From Helicobacter cinaedi CCUG 18818 = ATCC BAA-847 (GTDB lineage: Bacteria; Campylobacterota; Campylobacteria; Campylobacterales; Helicobacteraceae): a stretch of 64,000 nt of DNA. The stretch covers positions 507,318-571,317 of the forward strand of contig NZ_DS990391.1 of the NCBI RefSeq assembly GCF_000155475.1, read 5' to 3'. Below, in pieces: positions 20,275 through 29,568 of the stretch; position 1 is the stretch's first letter, and each line of letters begins with the position of its first letter. Position numbers and translations under genes: made by a program. The notes beneath the pieces were generated by a model. It saw nothing but the letters and a program-made list of their open reading frames with translations. It searched no databases and was not told the DNA's origin.

Positions 20275-22900
20275 AAATACACAAAAGCTACAAGACCAAA
20301 TTGCAAAAGAATATGGCGAAAGGCATTTGAAAAAGCTTGAAATCCCAAGCTATATCACAGATAATCTAAGCAAAGAGCTAAGAGAGTATCAAAAAGAAGC
20401 ATTAAAGTATTATCTCGCACAAAGGGAACTTATCGCTGATAGTGAGAGTAGCATAGGCAAAAGTGAGAGTAATCACTATGGCAATCACTTAATGTTTAAT
20501 ATGGCAACAGGCAGTGGGAAAACGCTCATAATGGCGGCGTTAATGCTGGACTTGTATAAAAGGGGATATAGGGAGTTTGTGTTTTTTGTGAATTCTAATG
20601 CGATTGTGGAAAAGACTAGGGATAATTTTTGCGATAAAACAAGTAGCAAATATCTCTTTAGTGAGAGTATTATCATAGATTCTAAACGCGTGGAAGTAAG
20701 GAGTGTGGATAGCTTTAGTGCGTGTGATAGTGAAAGCATAAATATAAGCTTTAATACCATTCAAGGACTGCATTCACTTTTTACCCAAGAGAGAGAAAAT
20801 AGCCTAACTTTAGCGGATTTAAAAGGGCGTAAAATCGTGCTTATCGCTGATGAAGCACATCATCTAAACACAGATACCAAAAGTAAGCTAACTAAAGCAC
20901 AAGAAATAGAAAAGCAAAGCTGGGAGGGGACGATAAAAAGTGCTTTAGGGCAAAATAGCGAAAATCTCTTGCTAGAATTTAGCGCGACAATCTCAAATGA
21001 TGAAAGCGTCCTAAACAAATATAGAGATAAAATCGTGTATGAATACGCATTGAAGCAGTTTTATAACGATAGATATAGTAAGAAAATCTTTTTAGTCAAA
21101 TATGAGAGCAGGGAGCTAAAGGAGCTATTTTTAGGAGCGTGTATTTTGAGCCTTTTTCGGCAGTTTGTAGGCAGAGATTCTAGCGTGTATGTCAAGCCTG
21201 TGATACTCTTTAAAAGTGGGAGTATCGCTAAGTCAAAAGAGAATGAAAAGGACTTTTATGAGTTTTTAGAAAAGCTAGATTCTAAAGAGATTGAGAGATT
21301 TTTGCAAAATGTGGATTCTAGTGGAGATGAGCTACTGCAAAGGGCAAAGGGCTACTTTGAAAAGGCGTTTGAAAACTACGCGGTAAAAGTAGCGGAGCAT
21401 ATAAAGGCTAGTTTTGATAAAAGCTACTGCATAAATATGAATGATGAAAAAGACTTAGAAGCAAATCAAAAAAGAGTCAATACTCTAGAATCTAGAGATA
21501 ATGCTTTGCGCGTGATATTTGCCGTAGATAGGCTAAATGAGGGCTGGGATGTGCTAAATCTCTATGACATCGTGCGACTTGATAATGCTAAGGATAATAA
21601 TAAAACAACGAGCAATGCCCAGCTTATAGGGAGAGGGGCAAGGTATTATCCCTTTTACTATAAAGAGGGCTATGAAGTGGATAAAAGGAAGTTTGACAAT
21701 GAGCAAAATGCCTTAGATGTGCTAGAGGCTTTAAGCTATCATTCCTTTAATGAGAGTAGCTATATCACTGCTTTACAAAAAGAGCTAGAAAATCAAGGCA
21801 CACCCGCACAAGATACAAGGAAACGCTATATTCTAACCCCACAAGAAAAGGCACTCACACTTGCAAGGGAGTTTGCTAAAAATGCGACACAAGATTCTAA
21901 AGATGTTGCTAAAGATATTGCAAGACACGATGAGAATCTAAGCTTACCTATAATGAGCAATGATATAAGAAAGCTTAAGGAAAATGAGAGTTTGTTTCAC
22001 AAAGCAAAAGAGATAGAAAATACTATAAGCACACTCTCTATACCGCTACTAGGAAGCAGGGAAAAATCACAAGTAGAAGCCTATAAAAAGCAAGAATTTA
22101 GCGAAGATGAATTTGCTATAAAGAGCTTAAAATCTATCAATGAAGCCGTGTTTCTAAAGGCGATGAATAAAGAGAACATAGGCTTTAATATGCTAAAAAA
22201 TCTGCGTGAAGTGGGGAGTAAGAGGGAGTTTATAGAGAAGCATTTATATACGCTAGAAGTGCGATTTCACAAAAAGCAGGAATTTAGCAGAGCATCGCAA
22301 CTGCATATCGCAACTTTCATAGTAAAAAGGCTAAAAGAGATTCTAAACGCTAAGGGTGCAAAGTGGGAGATAGAGCCATTTAGGATAAAGTATTTTACGC
22401 TAAGGGCTAGAGATCTATGGAGTGAAAAAGAGCTAGAAAAAAGCAAATATCAATGGCTAGTGTATGACAAAATGCTAAAAGCGGATTCTAGCTATGAAGG
22501 GGCGTTTTTAGACTTTATCAATGGCTATAAAGATAGGCTAGATGAAACATATCAGCACTGGTGCGTGATACGCAATGAATGCTTTAGCGAATTTAAGCTT
22601 TTTGGCAGGGATAATGTGGGGGAAGTGCGGGGGTTTAACCCGGATTTTGTGTTTTTTGGTGTGAGTGGGGATAATAAGGAAGTGCTATTTGAATGCGTGA
22701 TAGAGGCTAAGGGGGAGCAACTAGAATCTAATGATAAGTGGAAAGAGAATCTTTTGCTAGATTTAGAGAGCGAGCTTGTAAGCGTGAGAGAGAGGGAGAA
22801 GAATGCTAAGAATCTAAGGCTAAGGGGACTTGGGTTTTTTAGTAAAGCAAAAGAAGAAGATTTTAAAAAAGAATTTAGAAAAGTGGTGCTAGGGGCGTAA
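20264..22900 (+). CDS. res: type III restriction enzyme, Res subunit
   Basis: About 878 residues; ATGATG at 20264/20267 are the likely starts, and a further in-frame ATG lies at 20255. SF2 helicase motor: Walker A ATGSGKT (about residue 80), ADEAHHLN (about 195), FSATISND, and motif VI-like [18 protein letters not shown]-terminal PD-(D/E)XK nuclease is seen: NPDFVFFG (about 790) and [11 protein letters not shown] (about 810). It acts with Mod as a translocating endonuclease. It overlaps the mod stop, giving translational coupling. The frame is intact, so the system may be active. Confidence 0.92.
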   Translation: MMSENTQKLQDQIAKEYGERHLKKLEIPSYITDNLSKELREYQKEALKYYLAQRELIADSESSIGKSESNHYGNHLMFNMATGSGKTLIMAALMLDLYKRGYREFVFFVNSNAIVEKTRDNFCDKTSSKYLFSESIIIDSKRVEVRSVDSFSACDSESINISFNTIQGLHSLFTQERENSLTLADLKGRKIVLIADEAHHLNTDTKSKLTKAQEIEKQSWEGTIKSALGQNSENLLLEFSATISNDESVLNKYRDKIVYEYALKQFYNDRYSKKIFLVKYESRELKELFLGACILSLFRQFVGRDSSVYVKPVILFKSGSIAKSKENEKDFYEFLEKLDSKEIERFLQNVDSSGDELLQRAKGYFEKAFENYAVKVAEHIKASFDKSYCINMNDEKDLEANQKRVNTLESRDNALRVIFAVDRLNEGWDVLNLYDIVRLDNAKDNNKTTSNAQLIGRGARYYPFYYKEGYEVDKRKFDNEQNALDVLEALSYHSFNESSYITALQKELENQGTPAQDTRKRYILTPQEKALTLAREFAKNATQDSKDVAKDIARHDENLSLPIMSNDIRKLKENESLFHKAKEIENTISTLSIPLLGSREKSQVEAYKKQEFSEDEFAIKSLKSINEAVFLKAMNKENIGFNMLKNLREVGSKREFIEKHLYTLEVRFHKKQEFSRASQLHIATFIVKRLKEILNAKGAKWEIEPFRIKYFTLRARDLWSEKELEKSKYQWLVYDKMLKADSSYEGAFLDFINGYKDRLDETYQHWCVIRNECFSEFKLFGRDNVGEVRGFNPDFVFFGVSGDNKEVLFECVIEAKGEQLESNDKWKENLLLDLESELVSVREREKNAKNLRLRGLGFFSKAKEEDFKKEFRKVVLGA

Positions 22901-22974
22901 AAGGAATGAGAATCTATAAGGGTATAAATTTAGCTTAAATCTTTATGCGATAAAAATGCTATAAAGGACAACAA

Positions 22975-23406
22975 ATGGCATATACAATCATAGAAGTTGA
23001 GAGAGCGACAAATATCCCTTCAAGAAAGATAAGATTCTGGCTTGATAAGGGGCTATTCCCCTTTGTGGAACGCGATGAAAATGGGGTGCGTTATTTTGCA
23101 AAAAGTGATATTGTGTGGGTGGAATGGGTGGATTGTTTGCGGAGTTGCAGTATGAGTATAGATGACATTAAGCATTATATTAAGCTTACAATGGGTGGCA
23201 TAGAGACTGCAAAAGAGAGAAAAGAGCTATTAGAGCGGCATTTTGATTTGTTAAACAAAGAGCTTGAAATCCTGCATATCGCCCGTAAAAAAATGAAGAT
23301 GAAAATCGCCCTGTATAATGAGATGATAAAAACAGGCATTGACTATCTAAATCCAAACAACACGACATATCAATGGTCCCTAGATTCTAAGGGTAGGGCA
23401 AAATAA
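22975..23406 (+). CDS. MerR-family transcriptional regulator
   Basis: 143 residues. The N-terminal winged HTH is typical (TIIEVERATNIPSRKIRFWLDKGLF, then GVRYFAKSDI). It is followed by a long dimerisation helix (ELLERHFDLLNKELEILHIARKKMKMK). There is no metal-binding Cys cluster, so it belongs with the AdhR/NmlR/HspR-like aldehyde- or stress-responsive group rather than MerR/CueR. No target promoter is next to it, but two promoters with 19-bp spacers at 27646 and 28899 fit a MerR activator. Start follows AAAGGA. Confidence 0.82.
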   Translation: MAYTIIEVERATNIPSRKIRFWLDKGLFPFVERDENGVRYFAKSDIVWVEWVDCLRSCSMSIDDIKHYIKLTMGGIETAKERKELLERHFDLLNKELEILHIARKKMKMKIALYNEMIKTGIDYLNPNNTTYQWSLDSKGRAK

Positions 23407-23525
23407 ACACGCTTTAGATTCTATATGCAGAATCTAAAAAACCCACGCAGGCAATGCTTACGCAAATATTGTATAATTTTGCTTTGATAATCTTTGCTTA
23501 GAATCTTTTAAATTGAAAGGCTATA

Positions 23526-23780
23526 ATGTTTTCTCTCTCAAATCGCCGCTATACAGGAGCTAAAACAAAGCTTTTAAATGCCATTGATGAAAGCATTTTG
23601 CAAGTGTTTGATTATAAAATTAAGAAAAATCTTAGCTTTTTTGATGTGTTTGGTGGCACAGGGGTTGTGAGTGAGTATTTTGCTAAAAAGAAAGAGTTCA
23701 GTCATATTATCATCAATGACTTTTTACACTCAAATTTCATCATTTATCAAGGATTTTTTACGCAAGATTCTGTGGTATAA
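23526..23780 (+). pseudogene. N-terminal fragment of a D12-class adenine methyltransferase
   Basis: 84 codons. NRRYTGAKTKLL and FFDVFGGTGVVSEYFA (motif I, the SAM-binding loop) followed by IIINDFLHSNFIIY are the start of a D12-type N6-adenine DNA methyltransferase. The frame then ends after FFTQDSVV, with motif IV (DPPY) and the target domain missing. It is a relic of an earlier R-M system. Confidence 0.7.
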
Positions 23781-23805
23781 TCCCTACAAAACACAAAGGC
23801 AAACA

Positions 23806-24084
23806 ATGAATCTCTATATTCTCACAGAAGAGCGACCAAAACAGGAAGTGTTGCATACTGTCATTACGAGATTTTTACAGGATAAAAAGTTTTGTGCTTT
23901 TATAGATACGCTTAAGATTTTGCCCATTGTTAAAGAGAATTGCTTTACCTTTAGTTATGAGATTCTAGGCGTGTCGTGCAATGGGCTTAAAAAAATCTAT
24001 GTCAAAATTGTAAGTGGGACGAGTAGTTTTTTTGAATATTTGTGTGTTTTAGGTTATGTTATAATAAACGGAAAATTGAGGTAA
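23806..24084 (+). CDS. short ORF, possible N-terminal piece of a type II restriction enzyme
   Basis: 92 residues from ATG 23806 (a longer frame from 23671 overlaps the methyltransferase relic). NLYILTEERPKQEV, KENCFTFSYEILGV and KIYVKIVSGTSSFFEYL look like the N-terminal part of a restriction endonuclease, in which the SGTSSF..YL phrase is normally followed by more of the catalytic domain. A TATAAT lies at 23776. It ends 4 bases before a new methyltransferase operon. Family assignment is tentative; it is probably a truncated remnant. Confidence 0.45.
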   Translation: MNLYILTEERPKQEVLHTVITRFLQDKKFCAFIDTLKILPIVKENCFTFSYEILGVSCNGLKKIYVKIVSGTSSFFEYLCVLGYVIINGKLR

Positions 24085-24087
24085 AGA

Positions 24088-24891
24088 ATGACAAAATCTA
24101 TTGATGTAAGCACCAACAATTTATTAAATAATTTTTATATTGATGATTGTGTGCATTTTATGCAAAAGAGAATGCACGACAATAGTGTTGATTTAGTTGT
24201 AACTTCTCCACCATATGATAACCTAAGAGATTACAAGGGGTATAATTTTGAATTTGAGAGTATAGCAAATGAAATTTTTAGGATTGTAAAAAAAGGGGGA
24301 ATTGTTGTTTGGGTTGTTGGTGATAAAATCAAAAACGGAAATAAAAGCTTGACAAGTTTTAAACAGGCCTTATATTTTCAAAAAATTGGATTTAATGCAC
24401 ACGATGTTATGATATATGCGAAAAAAAACACACCTTTTATGCGTTCAAATGCCTATACTAATGGGTATGAGTATATGTTTATTTTTTCTAAAGGAAAACC
24501 GAAAACTTTTAATCCACTTAAAGAAAAAACCGCAAGAAATGGTTTTGAAATGTTGGTGGCAAATAAAAAATCAGATGGTAAGAATAATAAAGTTCTTAAA
24601 GAATTGAAACAGGAAAAGACAAAGACAAATATTTGGTATTATGCCGTAGGGCTTGGTGGAACAACAAATGATAGAGAAGCTTTTAAACACCCAGCTATGT
24701 ATCCCGAACAACTTGCTCTTGATCATATTTTGTCTTGGAGTAATGAGGGAGATATTGTATTTGACCCAATGTGTGGCTCTGGGACAACTTGCAAAATGGC
24801 TTTTTTAGCTAAGAGAAATTTTATAGGAGTAGATATAAGTTGGGAATACATTGAAATAGCAAAAAAAAGACTAGATAAATATAAGGAGTAA
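24088..24891 (+). CDS. site-specific DNA methyltransferase (N4-cytosine/N6-adenine class)
   Basis: 267 residues. Motif IV is TSPPYD (residues 39-44), early in the protein, and the SAM motif is FDPMCGSGTT (about 225-234), late. This is the beta-type order of the N6_N4_Mtase family; SPPY is commoner in N4-cytosine enzymes. Catalysis is methyl transfer to an exocyclic amino group. The gene is notably AT-rich compared with its neighbours. It is followed 3 bases later by a His-Me nuclease, which should be its cognate restriction enzyme. Confidence 0.85.
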   Translation: MTKSIDVSTNNLLNNFYIDDCVHFMQKRMHDNSVDLVVTSPPYDNLRDYKGYNFEFESIANEIFRIVKKGGIVVWVVGDKIKNGNKSLTSFKQALYFQKIGFNAHDVMIYAKKNTPFMRSNAYTNGYEYMFIFSKGKPKTFNPLKEKTARNGFEMLVANKKSDGKNNKVLKELKQEKTKTNIWYYAVGLGGTTNDREAFKHPAMYPEQLALDHILSWSNEGDIVFDPMCGSGTTCKMAFLAKRNFIGVDISWEYIEIAKKRLDKYKE

Positions 24892-24894
24892 TTT

Positions 24895-25470
24895 ATGCTT
24901 TTAAATATTGATAATTTTGTGATTGCAAATAAGCAAATTGGTAGTGTGGTAAAAAATTCTGTTGGTATTGTCAAGGCTATTAATGGAGAATCTGCAATGG
25001 TTTTATTTATAGGTGTCAATGAAATTAAAAAAGTAAATTTTGAGAATTTAGAATCAATTGACATTTACAAAACTGGAAAAGGATTTGATTGTAAAATATG
25101 CAATATTTGTCATATTTTGAAAGATACTGGTAGTTTTGAAATTAATCAAACCGATGCAAAGGGTAACAAAACCACTAGACCAAGTTGCAGAGAGTGTAGA
25201 AAACATATTGATGGCGTAAAGCTTTCTAATAATGAAAAAAAGCGAATGGACAAAATTGCACCACCTAAAGGCAGTATTTTTACTTGCCCAATTTGCGAAA
25301 AGAGAAGTATTGTAGGAGTAACAGCAAATCTTGTCAGGGATCACAACCACGAGACAGGTGAAGGTAGGGAATGGATATGTGATAGTTGTAATACTGGACT
25401 TGGCAGATTTAAAGATAACCCAAAGTTTTTGGAGAAAGTGATAGAATATTTAAGAAAATATGAGAAGTAA
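24895..25470 (+). CDS. His-Me finger restriction endonuclease, Hpy99I-like
   Basis: 191 residues. The N-terminal 60 form a beta-rich barrel-like part. Two zinc-binding repeats follow: Cys66/69/72 with Cys98/Cys101, and Cys131/Cys134 with Cys162/Cys165. The second repeat holds the beta-beta-alpha-Me active site RDHNHETG (Asp149-His150-Asn151) and Asn166 (CNTGLG). This layout and length match R.Hpy99I of H. pylori, a CGWCG-cutting enzyme with two beta4-alpha2 zinc repeats. The partner methylase is directly upstream; AAGGAG precedes the ATG. Specificity cannot be read from sequence. Confidence 0.78.
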   Translation: MLLNIDNFVIANKQIGSVVKNSVGIVKAINGESAMVLFIGVNEIKKVNFENLESIDIYKTGKGFDCKICNICHILKDTGSFEINQTDAKGNKTTRPSCRECRKHIDGVKLSNNEKKRMDKIAPPKGSIFTCPICEKRSIVGVTANLVRDHNHETGEGREWICDSCNTGLGRFKDNPKFLEKVIEYLRKYEK

Positions 25471-26366
25471 TGCACCATATCAAATCTCCGCTCAATTACA
25501 TTGGCGGAAAATACAAAATCTTATCCCAAATCCTACCTTTATTTCCTAAAAGAATTGATACTTTTATAGATGTATTTTGTGGGGGTTGTAATGTAGCAGT
25601 TAATGTCAATGCCAAGCGAATTTTGGCAAATGATAATTTAAGTTATCTTATCGCTCTTTTAAAATTTTTACAACAAAATCCTTTAGAAAAAACACTGCAA
25701 GAAATAGAGCAAATCATACATTTTTATGCTTTAAGCAAAGAAAATGCAGAGGGTTATAAACTTTTAAGAGATGATTATAATACCCGTAAGCTTCCTTTAA
25801 AATTACTTGCTCTTATTGCCTTTAGCTTCAATCATCAAATACGCTTTAATAATGCCCACCATTTTAACACCCCTTTTGGCAGAAATCGCTCAAGTTTTAA
25901 CCCACAAATGCAAATCAATCTCATCGCTTTTATACAATCCTTACAACAAATAAATATCACACTTTTTAGCCTTGATTTTAGTGAAGTTTTTAGCACTTTA
26001 GATTCTATGCAAGATAAAGAAATATTTGTGTATTGCGACCCACCCTATCTTATCACGCAAGGCACTTATAATGATGGCAAAAGGGGCTTTAGTGGCTGGA
26101 ATGAAAGCTTAGAAAAAGATCTTTTAAATTATCTTAGCAAACTAGATTCTAAAGGTATTCTCTTTGGACTTTCAAATGTCCTTACCCATAAAGGAAGGGA
26201 AAATAAGCTTTTAAAAGAGTGGTTAGAAAAGCATGATTTTTATATCCACACCATACAAGCACACTATACAAATGCAAATTATCAAGCAAAATATAGGGAT
26301 AAACAACATACGCAAGAAGTATTCATTACAAATTACAAGGCGGATAATGCGTTTTATTGGCAATAA
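25470..26366 (+). CDS. D12-class N6-adenine DNA methyltransferase (Dam/DpnM-like)
   Basis: 298 residues. KSPLNYIGGKYKIL and FIDVFCGGCNVA (motif I) open the protein. CDPPYLITQGTY (motif IV, Asp190) follows a target-recognition region that includes FNHQIRFNNAHHFNTPFGRNR. This is the alpha-type order of the Dam/M.DpnII family. The ATG overlaps the stop of the nuclease gene (TAATG), so it belongs to the same operon. The family often methylates GATC, but target here is unknown. Confidence 0.88.
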   Translation: MHHIKSPLNYIGGKYKILSQILPLFPKRIDTFIDVFCGGCNVAVNVNAKRILANDNLSYLIALLKFLQQNPLEKTLQEIEQIIHFYALSKENAEGYKLLRDDYNTRKLPLKLLALIAFSFNHQIRFNNAHHFNTPFGRNRSSFNPQMQINLIAFIQSLQQINITLFSLDFSEVFSTLDSMQDKEIFVYCDPPYLITQGTYNDGKRGFSGWNESLEKDLLNYLSKLDSKGILFGLSNVLTHKGRENKLLKEWLEKHDFYIHTIQAHYTNANYQAKYRDKQHTQEVFITNYKADNAFYWQ

Positions 26367-27405
26367 AGAAAAACTAGCTCCTATCATTTATGACTTTTTA
26401 CAAAAACTTGAGCTTATTAAAACACAAAAACAAAGCTTTTTTGATGTTTTTAGCGGTAGTGTGAGTATGGGGAAATTCTTTAGACAAAAAGGTTTTAAAG
26501 TATATAGTAGTGATATGCTGTATTTTTCTTATGTTTTGCAAAAAGCCTATTTAGAGTATAAAAGTCCAAGCTTTAAAAAGCTTTTGCCACTTATAGAAAA
26601 ACAATCTTCACAAAATAACGCATTTTTTAACACCCCTTATGAAAAGGTGCTAAATTTTTTAAATTCTTTGCGTGGTGTGCAAGGCTTTATCAGCACACAT
26701 TATGCACCCAGTCCCATAAATGCAAGAATGTATTTCACACAAGAAAACGCACAAAAAATAGATGCTATGCGTTTGCAAATAGAGCAGTGGAAAAATGACA
26801 ATCATATCAACGAGAGTGAGTATTTTATCCTCCTTGCCACACTTTTAGAATCTGTGTCTTTATTTGCAAATGTGGCAGGTGTGTATGCGGCATTTTGTAA
26901 AAGTTGGGACAAAAGAGCTTTAAAGCCTTTTTCGTTAAAACCTATTGTGTTTTTGCAGGGCATAAGTGGGAAGTGCTTTTGTGGCGATAGTGTAAAGCTT
27001 TTGCAAAGTTTTAAAGAGTCCATTGATATACTTTATCTTGATCCACCTTATAATCAAAGACAATACGCCCCAAATTATCATTTACTAGAAACCCTTGCAA
27101 GATATGATAATCCTAGCATTAAAGGTGTGGCTGGAATGCGTGAGTGGGGGAAGCAAAAAAGCCTATTTTGCAACACAAAAACTGCTTTAATACAGCTAGA
27201 AAAGATTGTAAAATTACCTTGCTATAAAACCTTAGCATTAAGCTACAATAGCGATGGAATTATGCAAAAAGATTCTATTTTCAAGCTTTTAGAATCCTTT
27301 GGTAAAGTAAGTTTTTATGAAATTCCTTATAGACGATTTAAAAGCAACGCTAAAGTGCGAAAAAATGATGTATTTGAATACTTATGGGTGCTTGAAAAAT
27401 TTTAA
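26347..27405 (+). CDS. second D12-class N6-adenine DNA methyltransferase
   Basis: 352 residues from ATG 26347, chosen because AAGGCGGA lies just before it and because MRFIGNKEKLAP is the standard N-terminus; 38 further in-frame codons upstream overlap the previous gene. Motif I is FFDVFSGSVSMGKFF (about residues 31-45). Motif IV is LDPPYNQRQYAPNYH (Asp232). It overlaps the preceding methyltransferase by 20 bases. Two different adenine methylases in tandem usually serve an asymmetric recognition site, one per strand. Confidence 0.85.
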   Translation: MRFIGNKEKLAPIIYDFLQKLELIKTQKQSFFDVFSGSVSMGKFFRQKGFKVYSSDMLYFSYVLQKAYLEYKSPSFKKLLPLIEKQSSQNNAFFNTPYEKVLNFLNSLRGVQGFISTHYAPSPINARMYFTQENAQKIDAMRLQIEQWKNDNHINESEYFILLATLLESVSLFANVAGVYAAFCKSWDKRALKPFSLKPIVFLQGISGKCFCGDSVKLLQSFKESIDILYLDPPYNQRQYAPNYHLLETLARYDNPSIKGVAGMREWGKQKSLFCNTKTALIQLEKIVKLPCYKTLALSYNSDGIMQKDSIFKLLESFGKVSFYEIPYRRFKSNAKVRKNDVFEYLWVLEKF

Positions 27406-27645
27406 TTGCAATTTGTGAAGAAATTTTTACAATTAAACAAAACACATATCAAAGGAATGCAGATTCTGCCCCTAAGTACAGATGATTTAATTAAAATCTT
27501 AGAATCTTGCCTAAGCTACAACACCCTATGCCAAAGTTTAAACAAGCCCTTAGCAGTAGTGAAACTTGGGGTAGTAAGTGGTATCAAACCCAGATTCAAA
27601 CAATGCTTGAAAATTTATAATAATCCTACAAAATTCACAAATCCC
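27406..27645. other. intergenic stretch after the methyltransferase operon, possible gene remnant
   Basis: No recognisable gene. One frame reads LPLSTDDLIKILESCLS in the first part, and a shifted frame reads ETWGSKWYQTQIQTMLENL before a stop, so a frameshifted 3' remnant of an unknown gene is possible. The far end holds the promoter of the MFS gene. Confidence 0.3.
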
Positions 27646-27676
27646 TTGACAAATACTAGGTGTCAGGCTTTATACT
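27646..27676 (+). promoter_or_regulatory. MerR-type promoter/operator of the MFS gene
   Basis: TTGACA (27646-27651) and TATACT (27671-27676) are 19 bp apart. The spacer contains TACTAGGTGTCAGG and a TGACA-N9-TGTCA dyad. It shares its -35 box and ACTAGGTGTCAGG with the promoter at 28899. A spacer of 19-20 bp with a central dyad is the hallmark of MerR-family activated promoters. Confidence 0.7.
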
Positions 27677-27713
27677 TTCACTTCACATTTATTTTTATAC
27701 GAAAAGGAAAAAG

Positions 27714-28862
27714 ATGAATCATAATTTTTTATTGTGGATTTTATGTTTTGGTGTATTTGGAATTTTAAGCACAGAGCTTGGAATGATGGGGATTATCCCC
27801 ATTGTAGCACAGAAATTTAGCGTATCGATTGATGATGCGGGCTGGAGTGTGAGTGTATTTGCATTAATGATTGTGTTTTGTGCGCCTATTGCCCCTTTGC
27901 TTGGCTCAAAATTTGCCCCAAAAAAACTTATGCTTTTTTGTCTCGCTATCTTTAGCCTGACTTCCTTAGCGGCGGCGTTTGTGGATAGCTTTTGGGCGTT
28001 GCTTATCTGTCGTGCTATCCCTGCATTTTTTCACCCTATTTATATTGCCCTTGCCTTAAGTATGGCTGCTTCACTTGCTACAACCAAAGAAGAATCTCTT
28101 AAAAACACTGCTAAAGTGTTTGCGGGAGTTTCTGCTGGTATGGTTTTGGGTGTGCCTATTGCAAGTTTTTTAGGAGGGAATTATTCCTTTGCTTTTGCTA
28201 TGGGGTTTTTCGCCCTTTGCACAAGCCTTGCATTTATTGCTACCCTACTTTTCGTGCCAAATATGACAAACAATGAAGCCCCCAAAATCACTACGCAATT
28301 AGAGATTCTCAAATTCCCATTTTTATGGGTGTCTATCTTTGCGGTTGTGTGCGTGAATGCTGGGGTTTTTGGATTTTATTCTTATTTTTCGGACTTTTTA
28401 CATAGCATTACACAAGTGTCGTTTGATTTTATTAGCGTTGTGCTTGCGGTATATGGCAGTATGAATATCGTGGGTAATATCATCGCTGGAAAGGCACTAG
28501 CTAAAAATGCAAACGCTACCATTCTTGCGACTTTGCTTGGAATGATATGTTTGTATGCGTTGATATTTGTGTTTGCAAAGCAAGGGGTTGTGCTGCTTAT
28601 ATTTGCGGTACTGCTTGGAATCTTAGCAGGTGTTGTCAATAATGCCACACATTATGTGATAACACACCCCTATCCACAAGCCCCTGATTTTACCAATGGT
28701 TTATTTCTCTCAATCGCAAATATCGGCTTAAGCACAGGCGTGGCTCTATGCGGACTTTGCATTTCACTGCTTAATACGCAATACACCGCCCTTTGTGCCA
28801 TTGTGCTTTTATCTATGGGTGTAGCTACAATGCTATTTAGAATGCGATTAGAGAAGGCATAA
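27714..28862 (+). CDS. MFS transporter (DHA1-like drug/sugar efflux)
   Basis: 382 residues from the ATG preceded by AAAAGGA. About 12 hydrophobic helices. The N-terminus LWILCFGVFGILSTELGMMGIIP and the SVSVFALMIVFCAPIAPLLGSKFAPKK loop (helices 2-3, motif A region) resemble AraJ/YdhP-type exporters. The substrate is not readable. It sits behind a MerR-type promoter and next to an MdaB-like reductase under the same kind of promoter, which points to export of a toxic or electrophilic compound. Confidence 0.82.
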   Translation: MNHNFLLWILCFGVFGILSTELGMMGIIPIVAQKFSVSIDDAGWSVSVFALMIVFCAPIAPLLGSKFAPKKLMLFCLAIFSLTSLAAAFVDSFWALLICRAIPAFFHPIYIALALSMAASLATTKEESLKNTAKVFAGVSAGMVLGVPIASFLGGNYSFAFAMGFFALCTSLAFIATLLFVPNMTNNEAPKITTQLEILKFPFLWVSIFAVVCVNAGVFGFYSYFSDFLHSITQVSFDFISVVLAVYGSMNIVGNIIAGKALAKNANATILATLLGMICLYALIFVFAKQGVVLLIFAVLLGILAGVVNNATHYVITHPYPQAPDFTNGLFLSIANIGLSTGVALCGLCISLLNTQYTALCAIVLLSMGVATMLFRMRLEKA

Positions 28863-28898
28863 GGGCTAAGGGGGATTTAACTTTTGCTAGATTCCCCC

Positions 28899-28929
28899 TT
28901 GACAGACACTAGGTGTCAGGTTTTATAAT
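28899..28929 (+). promoter_or_regulatory. MerR-type promoter/operator of the MdaB-like gene
   Basis: TTGACA (28899-28904) and a perfect TATAAT (28924-28929) with a 19-bp spacer. The spacer carries the dyad GACAC-TAG-GTGTC and the ACTAGGTGTCAGG stretch shared with 27646-27676. A short hairpin (AAGGGGGA at 28868-28875 and TCCCCCTT at 28893-28900) overlaps the -35 box and lies just after the MFS stop. Confidence 0.72.
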
Positions 28930-28959
28930 ATCATTCAAAATTATGTAAAAGGATTCAAT

Positions 28960-29541
28960 ATGCAAGCATTACTTATAAATGGCAGTAAAAAGTTTGGCAA
29001 TGATGGCACAAGGCTTAATAGCACTTTGCAAAGCGTGGCAAAGGAGTTTTTAGAATCTAAGGGCTATAAGGTGCTAGAGACTATCATCGATAAAGGCTAC
29101 ACACCACGAGAGGAAATAACAAAAATTAAAGAATCTAGCCTTATTATTTATCAAATGCCTGCGTGGTGGATGGGTGAGCCTTGGATTGTGAAAAAATATA
29201 TTGATGAAGTGTATCTTAATGGTGCTTCTATTTTGTTTGCAAATGATGGGCGAAGTCGTGCGAATGAGAGCTTAAAATATGGCAGTGGCGGACTAGCACG
29301 GGATAAAAAAGTAATGCTTAGTGTAACTTGGAATGCTCCAAAAGAAGCTTTTACAGAATCTAATGGCTTTTTTGAAGGCGTGGGCGTGGAAGGTGTGTAT
29401 TTGCATTTACGCAAGGCACACGAGTTTTGTGCTTTTGCGTGGTTGCCGATTTTTATGTGTAATGATGTGGTGAAAAATCCGCAAATAGAGCGATACATAA
29501 GCGAGTATAAAGCACATTTGCAAAAGTATGTGAAAGGCTAG
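28960..29541 (+). CDS. mdaB: flavodoxin-fold NAD(P)H quinone oxidoreductase, MdaB-like
   Basis: 193 residues. N-terminal LLINGSKKFGNDGTRLN is the FMN phosphate loop of the Flavodoxin_2 family. YQMPAWWMGEPWIVKKYID and LSVTWNAPKEAF are typical of MdaB proteins. These reduce quinones by two electrons, protecting against redox cycling; in H. pylori MdaB is an oxidative-stress protein. Expression is probably controlled by the MerR-type promoter 31 bases upstream. Confidence 0.87.
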   Translation: MQALLINGSKKFGNDGTRLNSTLQSVAKEFLESKGYKVLETIIDKGYTPREEITKIKESSLIIYQMPAWWMGEPWIVKKYIDEVYLNGASILFANDGRSRANESLKYGSGGLARDKKVMLSVTWNAPKEAFTESNGFFEGVGVEGVYLHLRKAHEFCAFAWLPIFMCNDVVKNPQIERYISEYKAHLQKYVKG

Positions 29542-29568
29542 AATCTTAAAGCTTTGTAGAATCTAGCC
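29536..29568. terminator. inverted repeat between convergent mdaB-like gene and crcB
   Basis: GGCTAGA (29536-29542) and TCTAGCC (29562-29568) can pair around an AAAGCTTT core. The arms include both stop regions. No strong T-run, so bidirectional termination is only probable. Confidence 0.35.

Noticed and set aside
23671-23805. Longer start for the 92-residue ORF
   Set aside because: The upstream codons overlap the methyltransferase relic and the protein similarity starts at the Met at 23806.
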